A DNA stretch of 64,000 nucleotides from Lophius americanus. Lineage: Eukaryota > Chordata > Actinopteri > Lophiiformes > Lophiidae. Positions 33,647-51,200 of this stretch are shown one piece after another. The position numbers and the translations under genes are program-made. The first letter of the stretch is position 1. Every line of letters starts with the position of its first letter. The notes beneath the pieces are model-generated. The model saw only the letters and a program-made list of their open reading frames with translations. It was not told the DNA's origin and searched no databases. The DNA is taken from NCBI GenBank assembly GCA_037951165.1, contig JBBDHG010000028.1, positions 3,974,501 through 4,038,500 of the forward strand, in the 5' to 3' direction.

Positions 33647-35587
33647 TGGGTACTTTTCGAAAAATAACTTTATTAATTCCCACAAAAAATAAATTTAATT
33701 TAACTCATAGGTTACATCTGATACCAGGCACCAAAACTGATTTGTTGTAATTTTATGAAATATAACATTGGTTTATATGCTATCCAAATTTGAAATGATT
33801 GATTTTTATTTATTTGCTTATATTGCATCTTAGTGTATTTACCCTTTCTTATTCTTTTACTCCTTTTTGAGTAAAGGTTCTCCTTTAGCTTAGTTGTATG
33901 TTGGTAGTCAAAAGAGGGAACCTATATATTCATATATGTATGAATGTAAAATATAAAATTGGTCTGTATGCAATTCTCTCAATGTTAAATCATGGCAAGT
34001 CACTAATTATATTTACTCCAAATCTGTCTGAAAATTGTGTATGTTTTTACTTCAAATAAATAATTTTCAATTTTCTGATATTCTACACTTCTATTCCACA
34101 AAATCTATTCATCTGAATCTACTCAGAGAATTAATATTGATTTTATCACGCTTTATGCTGTACTAATTGTTAAGTTATAGTTTAAGAGGAAAAATGTAGT
34201 TCCTCTAAAACGGGGACATGATCCTGAAGTTTAAAAATGAGAAGTTCCTGCCTCAGATTCCAGAGAATAAATTCTTCACTTTCACAAACAGTAAAATATA
34301 TTTTCCATTTTTCATACAAGCTTTATATTGTGATATTTTATGTATTGACTGATAATCAATTATTAAAACAATGTCATATGATTAAATCTGTTCTCATACA
34401 ATTAGAATACAATCTTTTTTGTATTTTTATTTTTGTTACTTTGCAGGTATCTAATTTCTATTGTTTGGTTTAGCCTTTGAAATCCTTCTGCCAGTCTGAA
34501 AACCAAACTCTATAAGCTGATCATACATCATACACTATCCCAAAACTATTAGGACTGACGAACATTAGTTTATCAATACTCCATTTCTATTTCTGAGGAA
34601 CTAATGACTTCCAACAGAGGACAACAAAGCACTCAACCTATTAGCAACCAATTTCCGGGTAATGCCTCTCAGTTCATAAAAATAGATGATATTACATATC
34701 AACGACTGATATCTTCACATGGGTGTTCCAAGTCTTGAAGAAAGCTAAGTATATCTGGTTGTCGAAAGTGAAAATTTATACTTTGAAATATGTTTTTATT
34801 TTGTTGTTGGTATTTCTACTTTAAAAAAAAAAAAAAATTCATGTGGCCCTTAGTGGAATTTAAAAGTCTGTTCAGTCATTGTAAGCTGAAATTTTAACAC
34901 AGGGGTTCCAGGACCTATAGGCAATCTTAAAACATTTCAAAATCATTTTTAACATTTTTTCATTTGCTGGAGTTCTGATTCTTTTATTAATAAAGATTTG
35001 ATAAGAGAGGAAGATCCGCTATTCTATATGACCACACGGCGGATGCATCCATCCTCTATAGGTGACATTATTTTTTAACTCAACACCGTCTGTCTTTTGT
35101 TTTTTTCTAAATTCAGATTACAACTATAAAATGTCATGACGATGCATATTTATAGATTAAGCTACAAGGTAAGCAGATCGAGACCAAAGTTGTGCAATAT
35201 TATAGCATAACTTTGTACCTTTAAACCTTTGTTTGAAGGTACTTTTTAACTTTTTAACATTAAACCTTTATAATCTTTTATTGGTATTGTGATACCTTGA
35301 AAGGGGTCATTGAGCAACATTAGCTCTAAAACTTAGAATAATTCTAACAAATAATGTAAATATGAAGTTATTCTTTTTTTTTTAAATCAAAGTATATGGG
35401 TACTCCCATCGTTCAAAATCTATCAGAAACAAAGAGATAGGAAACTTAGTAATTATATTAATCATATATATAATCATATATACTGTACGCCTGATAAATC
35501 ATGCAGTAACTGGTGATTATATAATCTTAGCCCTCTTTTTCATAAAATATATTGACTTCCTGATACTTCTGAATTTACTTTCCATTT

Positions 35588-35905
35588 ATAACCCCAATTC
35601 CACAAAACTTGGAACATTATGTAAAATGTCAATCAAAAAAGAATGCAATGATTTGCAACCTAAATGCAAGTATATACGGAATGAAAGGATGGGAATTTAA
35701 ATCAAACAGAACAGGTTTTTTTAATGGAAATATGTGCTCATTGTGAATTTTCATGTTTGTATGACTGACATGTTTCAGAAAAGTCTGGACGGGGTCATGT
35801 TCCCCCGTTGTGTTAAAACGCCTTTTCTTTAAAAGATTCAGTAAGTATTTGAGTAGAGAGTACATTCATGTTTAAGTTTTCAAAGTGGATTTCTGCCCCA
35901 TTCTT
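35588..35905. mobile_element. Nonautonomous DNA transposon fragment
   Basis: It starts 'ataaccccaattccacaaaa' and 'cttggaacattatgtaaaat', continues 'aatgcaatgatttgcaacct', and later reads 'tttcagaaaagtctggacgg'. These are in the order found in a very common teleost element that I recall beginning with the same 'aaccccaattcc' terminus. The other end is missing and no transposase frame is intact. Class (Tc1-like or other) is not certain. Confidence 0.65.
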
Positions 35906-35969
35906 AATTGATTTTCATCTTCACAAATAAATGAGTAACCTTGGTTGTATTTGGTTCATCATTCAGTTC

Positions 35970-36290
35970 CTGTAACTACTTATCCTGTTCTTGATCCTGA
36001 GGGGTGGGCATCCTGACTGAAACAGAGCTAGAGGCGGGGTACAGCCTTGACAAGTTGCCACTTCATGGGGACAAATAATATTCACACCTGTGGACAATTT
36101 ACTGTTTCCAATTCACCCATGCATATTTTCTGACTGGGATAAACCGGAGGGAACCCAGAGAGAATCCAATCAAATACAGAACACAAGAACTCTGCATAGG
36201 AATGCCTCAAGGCCCGACCCAGAAGGTTTGGACCCAGAACCTTCTTGCTGAGAGGCAACTGTGCTACCCACTGTGGTGTCACACCAACCC
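35970..36290 (-). repeat. SINE/RTE-derived retroposon, reverse orientation
   Basis: Antisense landmarks occur in order: 'ttcacacctgtggacaattt', 'aattcacccatgcatatttt', 'aaaccggagggaacccagag', 'cccagaaccttcttgctgag' and 'gtgctacccactgtggtgtc'. These match the reverse of the fish retroposon seen in part at 24205-24360. A minor piece of its 3' region ('gaacaggataagcagttaca') also occurs near 52868-52890. Confidence 0.75.
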
Positions 36291-37877
36291 AAATGCGGCC
36301 CCTTTCTTCGTAATGCAGCACACATTTTCAATGGATTCAGGTACGGACCAGTCTGGTACACTGAGCCGTCTACTCCGAAGTCAAGCTGTTACTCTTTCTG
36401 CACTTGTTTCACCCTCTATCTCTCTGTCATACATACTTACACAAACTCACATTATTGACAAGTAGATGGTGAACAAACAGAGAAGTAGAGCAGCAAGGAA
36501 GAATGGTAAAATCCCCCTTTTTTTATTGTAGAGAGAATTTGGCAGATGTTTGGCAGTGGTTCTGATGCTGGAGAGAATGAAAAAAGAAACAGTCCATCTT
36601 TTCACTTATCTTGCTTTCTGGCATAAGCAAACAACCATGTTATTGCAAAGGTCAGTGGTCACAATGATTGAATGGAGATGACAGGTAGCATCTGGCCTAC
36701 CTGTTGATTGAAATTCCAAGCTGTGCCTGGGCACAGATACATAAACGTTTTCTCAATCTCACGTACACATACACACAGTCCAAACTATCCACTCGGGATT
36801 ATCTGCGATTGAACTGCCATCTTAGACCTACTGCCAGTGTCAAGTTGATTGACTCAAAGCACATCCTTTTCTCCGAAGCTGCAGAGAGGTGCTCAAAGCT
36901 GTGTGACCTATGAAAAGGTAAAAGAAGTCTCATAATGAGAGGCAAAAAGATGTCTCTCTAGGAATGGCTAATCTTAACAGACAGAGGTGGCAGCAAGCGG
37001 AGAATATCCTTTCCGAATAAAAGAGGGATTACCAAGACACTTCAGCAGCAGAGGAAAAACCATTGCACGCACAAATAAACAGGCTGAGTGGTCTTAGAGC
37101 ATGCTAGCCTGCAATTTAATCGCGGGACACTTGTGTGTGCGTGCGTATTAAGGAAAAATAAACGAATCTTACAACTGCTCTAAATTGTCCAATTATGAGG
37201 ACATGGCTTTTCACAAAACATCCCTTTTCTCCCATCATTTCTACCTCACCATTATGCACCTGTGTATTGCCTGAATGGGCCCACAGGCCTATCTCCTTCT
37301 CTCACAAAGTGGCATCTGTTAATCCAAAATGCGGCAGTCGGAGTGCAGAAATGGCCCAGATATCTAGGAAGTACTTCTAAGACTGCAAGTCTGCTGTAGG
37401 TATTGCAATCTCATATCAACAAATACAACTGCACGTCTGGCCCCCACTATCAAACTAATTAAGAACTCATTGATTTTTTTTTCTCTATGTTCTCAGATGA
37501 CAGCCCCCACTGTTGGGAAGTGTTGTTCAGAGGTATTAATATTGTGCAACAGTCCAGCATAAGCGTCACAGTGAGGCACTTTTTACTTCTAACCATACGT
37601 TTTTGGTAAAGACTTAGAATAATCACATACTACGATGAAGCTTTTAAAATACAAAGTGTGCCTTAAAAGATGAAACAGTTGCTTATATATTTTCTGGCTT
37701 GTGACATAAAAGATTTAACCTCATATTTACTATTTTACAAAACCTAAGGTTCATGTTGTGACTCTTTGCATGTGTCCTGCTCCTATGTGGAGAAACGCCG
37801 ACTTCAAGACTACATACATGTTTAAAATAGTGGAAATTACCAAACTAGCAAACAGTATTAAAAGTATATTAAGTTAT

Positions 37878-37924
37878 ATATAATATCAGTCCCAGTCATC
37901 CTATTACTGGGACTGATATTATAT
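37878..37924. repeat. Perfect 18-bp hairpin with 11-nt loop
   Basis: Left arm ATATAATATCAGTCCCAG (37878-37895), loop TCATCCTATTA, right arm CTGGGACTGATATTATAT (37907-37924). All 18 pairs are complementary. It lies about 0.6 kb beyond the likely 3' end of pycr1. Possible origins are a palindromic transposon end or a structured transcript. Confidence 0.9.
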
Positions 37925-38496
37925 TACTGAGACTCAACTTGCTGAGAAATATTAAGGTAGAGCAAATAAGACACGGAGGAGATTTGGATGACTAGTGAGC
38001 AGTACGGCCGACCATAGGGTTACAGCTAATGCCATTTACCCAAAAGTCAAACGTTAGTTACCTTTGATGTGTAGAGGGTAACTTGTGCTTAGTTGGTGTG
38101 CCATCTGCATTCCAGGGTGTATTACTTAGAGATTAGGTGTGGTTAGTCCAGTACAGGGGGAACCTCTCACAACCAAACCAAAAACAAATGAATCGAATGG
38201 AAACAAAATGTAGCTCAAATAATGGACGACACCCAACAACTGAGTAGAGCATGTGACAAATATAAACAAATATATATATATATATATAAATATATATTTA
38301 AATATATATATAATATATAAATATAATATATAAATATATATAATATATAAATATAATATATATATATATAAAAAACAGTTTTGGGACAGAGAGACGACTG
38401 AAAAAATAATTTTACAGATTTCCCGTGACAATTTCCTAGAGCAGTACCGGGACACAACATCACATTACAATATGTGAATAAAAATTAAATGTGATT

Positions 38497-38707
38497 TTTA
38501 TTTTTTTTTGGCAGGAGGTTCAATGTTGGGTGTTTAAAAATGAACCATATCATGTAGCGAGACATAAATTAATGTACAAAGTGATCTAATAATGACAGCA
38601 GCTTGGAATATCCTTTATGTTTGTGCACAAAAGGTATAATATTTTCGAAAACTTTAAAAATACCACTGTAACACAGCAAAGTCAGAAATCTATGCATGAA
38701 TTTTATT
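38497..38707 (-). terminator. pycr1: Candidate poly(A) signals of pycr1
   Basis: On the minus strand AATAAA occurs at 38707-38702 and again at 38502-38497, about 0.6 and 0.8 kb after the pycr1 stop codon. The region from 39300 down to these signals holds no other coding feature and is best read as the 3' UTR. Which signal is used cannot be told from sequence. Confidence 0.5.
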
Positions 38708-39300
38708 CTTCTACACAAATCAAATCTCCAAATATAAAACAACTAGATGTTGTGTTTGATCCATTTTCAGTCTTTGTTAACACTGCTGTTCAAATAAAAA
38801 ACAATTATGACCTCAAACAAAACATGTGCAGACAAGAGTTCCATTGTAGCTTCATTCTTTAAAGACATTAAAGGTGTACATTAAAAGCTTGACGATAACC
38901 CAGCAGCCATCTGCTGCCTGGTGTGTAGCAGGATCCCATGATGGCCCACTGGGTCGTTACAGTTTAACAGCCCAAGATAATCTAGAGCTCAACACAGACA
39001 GACAACAGATTGTAAATGCACTTTTGCTCTTTAGCTTGTTTGTATAAACAGCAATCCTGCATCACAACAAAAGGCTATAACTGTGAGCAACGCCCTCAGA
39101 CACAATATTGACCACGATCCGCATCTACTTCAACATACTTTGGATATTTATGCAATTTTGGATGTGATTTCAAGACAATCCCAAGTATTTTTTCATTGTT
39201 TGGCTGAAGAGCTGTAGATGATGCAAATAAGTCCATGTGTCTAAAAGTTGTTACACTTAAACCTGGTATTTGTTCTGTGTTTTCATCATCATCTGCATAC

Positions 39301-44090
<4,790 letters not shown>

Positions 44091-44642
44091 CCTGTCAGAC
44101 GATGTTGGTTTTTGACCTGTAAAATCCAGCAGGAAAGTGGTATTATGTTGCTAATGTTTGAGTGGACCACCTTCTTAAAACAGACACCCTGTCTATTTGT
44201 GAAGTTTTTTCCTTCCAATGTAATCAAAGAATCAATGTTGGTGAAGAGCTTGAGGAATTGTGGAGGTGGCATAAAAAAAGGAATCATGATGAGACCACTT
44301 CTGACCCTCTGGTAGAACCCATGGGGGACTTAATGAGTTATGGGGACATTTGCTGCTTTACAGGCAAATCAAATGGAATGTGCATGCAACTTTAAATATT
44401 TAAAACTCACGGATTCAATCTTTAATTTATTTAAAATTAAAAGTCTCTGATATGAATATCTTAAATAAATGAATAAATCTCTTGATCAAGGTGAAACTCC
44501 ATTCTGCTCTAGTTGATGCTGCTGACTAATTTTAGCATCTCCTACTCAGTTAGCTCATAAGCCCTCTCCTCGACCAGCTGCTGTCTTTGCTATGCTTCAC
44601 AAGGATACATGAGAAAAATTCCTTTAACATGACGCTTGTTAC

Positions 44643-44935
44643 CTTTCAATATGCTTCGAACCAAGGCTCTTGACGTGCCAGATGCTCGTTCGCAAACAAA
44701 CCGTTATTGCCTGGCGGCTGAAATGAAGTGAAGGTAGCGCTCTTTGTCAACGTGGCTTCCCCACTACTCAACCACAACGTGCTCCATAACTTAGACATAC
44801 AATCAAGGCAGCCAATGGAAACAGAGATAAGTGCAACCTTTGACCAATCAGAAACCAGGAACCGCTTGGTTTTTAATTCTGATACGCCCAGTTGCATCAT
44901 GTCAAAGCGGGATAATGTCTGTGGGAAAATTTAGG
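44643..44935 (-). other. pycr1: Probable noncoding first exon and promoter of pycr1
   Basis: The pycr1 ATG exon is preceded by an acceptor at 44117-44118 ('ggattttacag'), giving a 26-nt 5' UTR before the ATG. An upstream exon is therefore expected. An AAG|GTAACA donor at 44643 is the best nearby match, with locally more CpG toward 44900. The transcription start cannot be fixed from sequence. Confidence 0.5.
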
Positions 44936-45167
44936 TCAAATGTAAGAACTGCCAATGTATTGTAAAGTAGGCTGTGTTTCTGTTAACAGAGGTCAGCAAT
45001 GACAGTTTCTGTTCTAACCACATGTAACTGATTCGAATTAAGATGGCATTTTAGTGAATGGGTGAAGAGAAAAGAACCAAACTCAATAGATTAAACTGGC
45101 TGACAGTTAGACTTGCTTTGAAAGAAAAAAAAAAAATAAAGCTTAATTTTTATAAGATCAACCTAAC

Positions 45168-45605
45168 TAACGTCTGAGTTATTGCCAGTCTCTAAATCTA
45201 CCAGTATCTCCAACAAACTCAGAAATTCTCCCTCAGGGTTGGGTCAAATGCAGAGATAAATTTCATGACATTGTACTGTATGAATGTACTGTGTAACATG
45301 TGATAAATAAAGCAAAAAAATAAATAATCCTCAGCGTTTCTGTTCAGTTTCAAGAGTTCCTTTGTTCCTTTGGGGGTGGAGCTGGGGTCTCAGTGGGCTG
45401 AACAGAGATGCTGAAGAGGAAGGCAAAGGAGACTAGCAGCTACAGAGTTTTGAGAGATTCACAGATTTTGTCTGAGTTATTGGTAAATTTAGAGGCGGGC
45501 AATAACTCAGACATTAATGGATAAATCTGCATTCATTTTTCCTAAACCTAGGGTACTGTTGTGCCTTGGTGGAGGCTTTCGCTCTCTGAGTGCTTGTTTT
45601 AGTTC
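45168..45605. repeat. Inverted pair of a SINE-like repeat (family D)
   Basis: A short reverse copy (45168-45225, 'tgagttattgccagtctcta') faces a longer forward copy (about 45333-45605). The forward copy contains 'gtttctgttcagtttcaaga', 'gggggtggagctggggtctc', 'gcgggcaataactcagacat' and 'ggtggaggctttcgctctct'. Between them is a SINE tail ('cagggttgggtcaaatgcag'). Other copies are at 56185-56405 (reverse), 56535-56820 (forward) and 63635-64000 (forward). Family name unknown to me. Confidence 0.75.
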
Positions 45606-46249
45606 AACCGTTATTGTTTTCTTTAATTTCATCAAATCATAGAAAGCATTTTGACATGATCAAATGCATTTCCTCAGCATCAATGAAATTCTGCCTGCCG
45701 AATTTAGTTGATAAAATAATTTGCTAATTTTGTGACTGCAAAGTTAGCTGGACAACCCTTAGTATAATCAGCCCTAAAAAACATATTGACCCTACCCAGG
45801 TGTATTAACTTAGACCAGTGTAATTGCTTGAAACTCAAAGAAACACTTTAATCACGTGGTTTTTAAAATTAATTTAAGAGTTTCTTTTTGATTGTGATTA
45901 TCTATGAGTGCTATCATAGTCTGAGTCAGGTTTTTGCAACACAAATAATAGACCTACTTTTGGATCAAACACAAGACTAGAGCAGAAGCAATATTTTTGC
46001 CAAAAATGTTCAATGTCAATAAAGCAACCAACCTAAACAAAAAGCAACCAACCTCTTCTCAAAATAATGTTCTTCTGTCTTCCACAGTTTTTGATGAATC
46101 TTGCTCACATGAGCAATCTAATTTGCTAAATACACATTTGCATCAAGGGCCATAACCCCAGTGAAATGGAGATCTAGCAAAAGTTCCGTCAGAAAGACTA
46201 TCTTCACAGTACGGCCACAATTAATACTACTCATTCCACTCTGTTATGC

Positions 46250-46800
46250 TTACCTTTCACACATGCTTGGTCTCAATTACCTGTTTCATGGCCTGGGACA
46301 TTAATTGATATCAGCTGCATCCCTCCAGGTACCCTAATCCATCCAATAACTGACACACCAGCATGCTTAGCATCATCATCACCTCATCACCATTAGCTGT
46401 CGTCTTTAAATATTACCCTTTCCATCCATCTAGTTCTTGCACGTTGCTGGTTCAGGTGCCCTCCATCTCCAGCTAATCCTCGAAGATCCAGCAGTTTCAT
46501 CATTCATTAGCCTAAGCAGAGTCTTCAGCCACCACCTCCAGTACCCAGACTCCATTGGGGGTTATTCTTTGCTGTTGCTTAGGCCATAGACCCTTCAATC
46601 CCAATCTCCCCGAAGAGTCAGAGCACCAAAGACTTTCTAATCAACTCATTATCACACATCTGCTGTTGTCGAAAAGATGAATTATTTATTACATCTCGTC
46701 TTCTCTGATTGAAAGTTGTTTTTGGTGGTATTTTTCAACACTACGCAATAAAGCTGTCAACAAAATTTAATTCTTCAATCTTTCTCTGTTTTTGAGAATT
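46250..46800 (+). repeat. Possible LTR-like repeat
   Basis: A block with lower AT content than its flanks. It has repeated 'cacacat', 'attacctg' and 'ccatctcc' words and an AATAAA at about 46747 ('cgcaataaagctgtcaacaa'), in an arrangement reminiscent of fish LTR U3-R regions. No TG...CA boundaries or target duplication could be confirmed. Weak call. Confidence 0.25.
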
Positions 46801-46844
46801 TGCTCAGTAGGCAACACTATAAGCAAGAGAACATTTTGAATTTA

Positions 46845-47258
46845 GCGTCATCAGTCTGAAATGTGCTACAAAGCGGCTTACAATGCATGGAGCTCCACAG
46901 ATCCACAGTGAAAAACATTACCTTCAAACGGAGAAGACTTGGAACAATAGTGAACCTTCCTATAAGTGGCTGTCATTCAAAAATTCTTTCAGGAATATGG
47001 TGAAATCTCATACAGGAAGATACAAAAGAGTCAAATAAAAATCCAAGGAATTGCAGGCCTGTCACACTTTCAGCAAAGGTAATGCAATGTTCGGGGCTAC
47101 ACCATTTGAAAGAGACTGGCAAAAAATGTCTAGGTTGGTGGAAGAATGGTCACCCGAAAGAACATTAAGGCTTGTCTGAATTTTGTAGCATGAGCTGATT
47201 AGTTGAAAGTTGTACTGTTTGGTAGACAGAGGTCCTGATCTATTTGGCGTAAACCAAA
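46845..47258 (+). mobile_element. Tc1-like transposase fragment, sense orientation
   Basis: The sequence contains 'atgtgctacaaagcggctta', 'ctccacagatccacagtgaa', 'ttgaaagagactggcaaaaa', 'gaacattaaggcttgtctga' and 'tttggcgtaaaccaa' in the order of a full fish Tc1-like transposase gene. It is interrupted by stops and small deletions, so it is not functional. It is the same family as 1-590 and 59605-59842. Confidence 0.75.
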
Positions 47259-48616
47259 TTTTTTGTGACTTGTAAAATTCGAAGGGGTTAAAAAATTTGA
47301 CTGTAGACTAGAACTTCTTGATCTCCCCTAAGATTTGATAGAATTTAAAATTAAACAGAATCGGTAGGTGTGTAAATTAATTAGCCACAGCTTTCAAACA
47401 CAGCTTGGCTCCCCATGCCTTACTTGGTACCGAAGTATATTCTCTAAATTAGCCAAAGACATGCTTTGTAACTGTCAGTTTGATGCTAAAATCTTCCCCT
47501 CTACATATTTTAATAGGACTAACCCTCCTGTCTATCTGCCTGTCTCCTCTATGCCAAACTAAGTAGTACTGTGTATCTCCTTTGGGGGACCTCAGTCCAT
47601 ATATTTTCTCAGAGTGCTCTTAGACAGGAATGCAGACTTAGAGCTTCTCTATACGATGCTGTCTATATATAAAGCAGAATGCATGGCAACTCAACAGCAA
47701 CAGCTGTTCGTATGCTTTTCCTCTTTAGTTAATAGGCGGAGTCATAGAATTTCATCAGATTTTTCAAAAGACCCAAACTTTGAACACCTTGAAATAGTAA
47801 TGTATTTTGATTCAAACTTAACCATTACTATGATGTCTCAAATATACTGTGATGGTTACATAAGATGAGTTAATTGCTCAATTTAACTCTTTTAAGTTAG
47901 TTATCTTCTTTAATGTTGATGTGGTTTCAACTCCATCTCCAGCTGCCAGAATAGAAATTACAAGGCTTTGGTCTTGTTGATTTTAGAGTGTAGGATCAGT
48001 AGGCTATACAAAGTACTACTTATTCACTGAAAAAATGTGTACATTTGAAAATATAAAGTTATTGATGTCATAGCCATATCATCTTGACATGGGCGTGGGA
48101 ATTTTATAGGGAAAAAATCTGCATTAAGTTTTCATCTTGTAATTTACCCGGATTTATGAAAGTTATTATTCTAAATTGCTGAAATAACCCTTTAATTATG
48201 TATTTGCATTATCTATATCCTCCACAACAGTGAGGAAATGTCTTCAGTGTTCTCAACAACAGCCCTAAATCTTGGACAAATATAACCACCAGATGAGAAT
48301 ATGAGGTAAGGGGTGTCAGACTATTTAATATTGTTTGTTTAGGTGTGCTCCTACCTTAAATTGAAATTCTACAAAAAGAATGGAGAAATATGATGATTCG
48401 TTCCTTCCTGATGTTAGAAAATGTGTAAGAAGAAGAGACGGAGGCAGTAGTGTAAGAAGATGTGTGGTTCAGTGTCCCCTTCCCCTTGTTGGATTGGTTG
48501 GTAGAATAATTACCAACAAAATGTTCTCCAAACCTAATCTCAAAGAAGATGAAACTTTCAATGACATATCAAGCCAACTCTGCTTCTTAGTAACACACAC
48601 ATGCACAAACTAAGTC

Positions 48617-48621
<5 letters not shown>
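47259..48621. other. Intergenic DNA, nothing recognised
   Basis: AT-rich sequence without convincing exons or repeats. The open frames at 47614-47868 and 48380-48613 have no recognisable family and no splice context with a neighbouring gene. Confidence 0.4.

Positions 48622-48662
<41 letters not shown>
48622..48662. repeat. (AT)n microsatellite
   Basis: About 40 bp of uninterrupted AT repeat. Confidence 0.95.
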
Positions 48663-48664
<2 letters not shown>

Positions 48665-48757
48665 TTTATTTTCCAAGAGTGACGTGGTCAATACAGCAGC
48701 ACAGGAACTGCAACAACATTAAATAGACATAATACATACAATATAAATACATACATA

Positions 48758-49132
48758 TATACACTACTCAAAAAAATGAAGGGAACACTTAAACATTGCA
48801 GTATGACAAAAAGCCAGTTAAACTTAATGGATATCAATCTGTCCATTTAGGAAGCACAAGTGATTGTGAATCAGTTTCACCTGTTTTGGTACAAATGAAA
48901 TTGACAACAGGTGCAGTGGAGAGGCAAAAGCATGACATCCCCCAAAAGAGAATGATTCTACAGATGGTGGCCACAATCCATTTTTCTGTACTTATCTTTC
49001 CTGACGGACTCGTCTCTAGTTTTGTGTTCTGCCGGTGTCTTTGTCACTCCTGTGACATGAGGCAGTACCTGCAGCCCACTGACGGTTCACAGGTAGTCCA
49101 GCTCCTCCACCAAGGTGTCTTGGTGGTGACCA

Positions 49133-49135
<3 letters not shown>
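48758..49135. mobile_element. Tc1-like transposon left end
   Basis: It opens with 'actactcaaaaaaatgaagg' and 'gaacacttaaacattgcagt', passes 'gtccatttaggaagcacaag' and 'gtttcacctgttttggtaca', and reaches 'gtgacatgaggcagtacctg' and 'ggtagtccagctcctccacc'. This follows the terminal and first coding part of a Tc1-like family whose ends read 'ctcaaaaaaataaagggaac'. It is cut off by the AT repeat at 49138. No intact frame. Confidence 0.75.

Positions 49136-49137
<2 letters not shown>

Positions 49138-49188
<51 letters not shown>
49138..49188. repeat. (AT)n microsatellite
   Basis: About 50 bp of AT repeat at the junction between the Tc1-like end and the LINE remnant. It may have grown from the LINE's 3' tail. 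Confidence 0.95.
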
Positions 49189-49191
<3 letters not shown>

Positions 49192-49306
49192 GAACTTCAC
49201 ATGCTAAAGTTAGAGAATACAAACAATCTGAAATGAGCCAATCATAGAGTAGATCACAAGGGTTAGAGTGGGATTTCAGAAACAACTAATGTTGACTAAG
49301 GATCCT

Positions 49307-51200
49307 TCAAGATAGATAGATTTCCCTCAAAGTAACGAGTTCTGACAGTTTAAGCTCCTTCTGTAAAGTATTCAAGGAAGAGGGAGCAGCAAAGCTAAAA
49401 GCTTTTTCCCCGATCTCAGTTCTCATACTGGGGATCATCATTTGAAGAACATTTTGAGATTGTAACCCATATTGCTTTTTGCTTTTAAAAATGTATGTAC
49501 AATGATAATCAGGAAGCAGCCCAATGAGAGATTTGTAAGCAGTCACCAACCAATGCAAGAGTCTGTGGAGGTACAGAGATGGTTGCTGGGCAACAACGTA
49601 CAGATTACAATGGTGTATGTGTGTGTGTATGTGTAAACCCTTCTTTTTGGCTCACACTCAGCAGACTGGAGAAACAACTGGACAACTTTTCTTTCAGGTT
49701 CACAGCATTTATTTTATTTTGTTGGGCAAATAACAGCTTGGTTGGTGACGGTGGTCATAGGCACACTTTAAATGATCCGTTGTGGAGAGAATCAGCAAGC
49801 AAAGGGCACATTTAATACTCTTGTGGCTCGCGATCGTATAGTCTAGGGAAAAAGGAAATGAAAATTCTGCAACCCAAGGTGAATCAAATATCGTAGCTCC
49901 ATGACATTTCCTCCCAGGACTAATGCACGAGGCATATCTGCTAGTACCCATGAGAGCTATCTGACCCAGACAACTAATTTAGAACAGCAACTAAAAGGAC
50001 GAGCCGATAATCTCCGGACACTCCATGACTCATAGACCCACTGCGCGAGGGCTTCGTCAATTTATAACAGCCTTATTACATGTGATATCCACGGCCAGTA
50101 ACAAAACGTAAAGCACAATGGTGGACAGTGTCCAGCTTCTTTAGGCACTGTTCAGGTGTATTCATAAATAACAGATCAGCATAGTCCAGAGAAGGTAGAA
50201 AAGTTGCGGTGATCAGATGTTTCCTCACAGGGAAGGAGAAGCAAGATTTATTGCGGAAAAAGAAACCTAATTTGAGTTTCAATTTGTGGACAAGGCCGTC
50301 AATGTGTGGTTTGTGAGATAAACTATGATCCATAAAGACCTTTTGCTACAGGGTGAAAGAAGGAAAAGGATCCAGCAAAGTGGAAACACTGTTCTGCAGA
50401 TAAGTAGTTTGAAAACCAACCAACGGTATGTTCCGATAACCTCATATCATAGAGTCTGTTAAACAAAGTGAGATGGTGGACTGTATCAAACGCCTTGGAC
50501 AAATCAATAACGAAAACAGCACCATGTCTTTTAGAAACTAGTGATTCAATGACGTTATTGACAACTCTGGCTGCAGCAGTTAGTGTGCTGTGTTGTTTTT
50601 CTAAAACCCGACTGATGTTCTGATCAAATATAAATTACGTCCACAAATTTCTTAAGTTTATCATCGACCAGCTTTTTCAGGACTTTCACTAAAACACATA
50701 ATTTAAGTTAGGCCTATAGTTATTCAGGACTGAGGGATCTCCTCTTTTCAACAAAGGTAGAACATGGGCTGACTTCCATACACCAGGAAGGACATTTTGG
50801 AGAGGATGAGATTAAAAGGAATGTCAAAAGTTCTGCTATGAAGTCCACGGCTAATTTTACAGAAAATTGATGAAGGTTGTCAGGACCTGTAGATTTGCCA
50901 GGTTCGAGTTCCCTGAGGGCTTTATATACCTCTACAATTGTAACGGGAATAAAACAAAGTCTATGAACATTTTGCTGCGTAGGTTCTGCAAAGATCAACA
51001 TAAGGAACCAGACGACACAAAATGTTTGTTGAACCCATTCAGGATTTCTTAATTATCTGTTAGTGTGGATGAGTTAATGATTTTACATCCCCATAAGAGG
51101 ATTTTACAACTCGCAAAATTCTTTAGGATCATTTAAATGACTTGAGGTACTTTTCGACAAGTACAACTCAGATTTTAGCCCTGCCTGCCTCCATACAGTT
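49307..51200 (-). mobile_element. L2/CR1-type LINE, reverse transcriptase remnant
   Basis: Minus-strand pieces in order: linker with STSSHLNDPKEF near 51130; RT start VYKALRELEPGKSTGPDNLH and FSVKLAVDFIAELLTFL (50720-50960); RT C-terminal part SHKPHIDGLVHKLKLKLGFF, FRNKSCFSFPVRKHLI and FLPSLDYADLLFMN (50333-50076); then LVTAYKSLIGLLPDYH and EKAFSFAAPSSLNTLQKEL (49558-49307). Frameshifts and deletions remove the YADD core. The gap 49566-50075 is larger than expected and looks like a later insertion. It is a 5'-truncated, inactive copy. Confidence 0.85.
49566..50075. mobile_element. Probable insertion inside the LINE (LTR-like)
   Basis: The LINE's protein sequence should continue within roughly 75-100 bp across this gap, but about 510 bp intervene. 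Read on the minus strand the inserted block starts 'tgtaataaggctgttataaa' and includes 'cgaagccctcgcgcagtggg', which resembles a solo LTR. A matching target duplication was not proven. Confidence 0.4.

Larger units (their letters stand above)
33650..38490. other. Intergenic DNA between mafg and pycr1
   Basis: AT-rich noncoding DNA with the transposon pieces at 35588-35905 and 35970-36290, the hairpin at 37878-37924 and an AT-repeat zone at 38268-38370. 'ctttattaattcccac' near 33670 resembles a retroposon 3' end. No gene was recognised. Confidence 0.6.
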
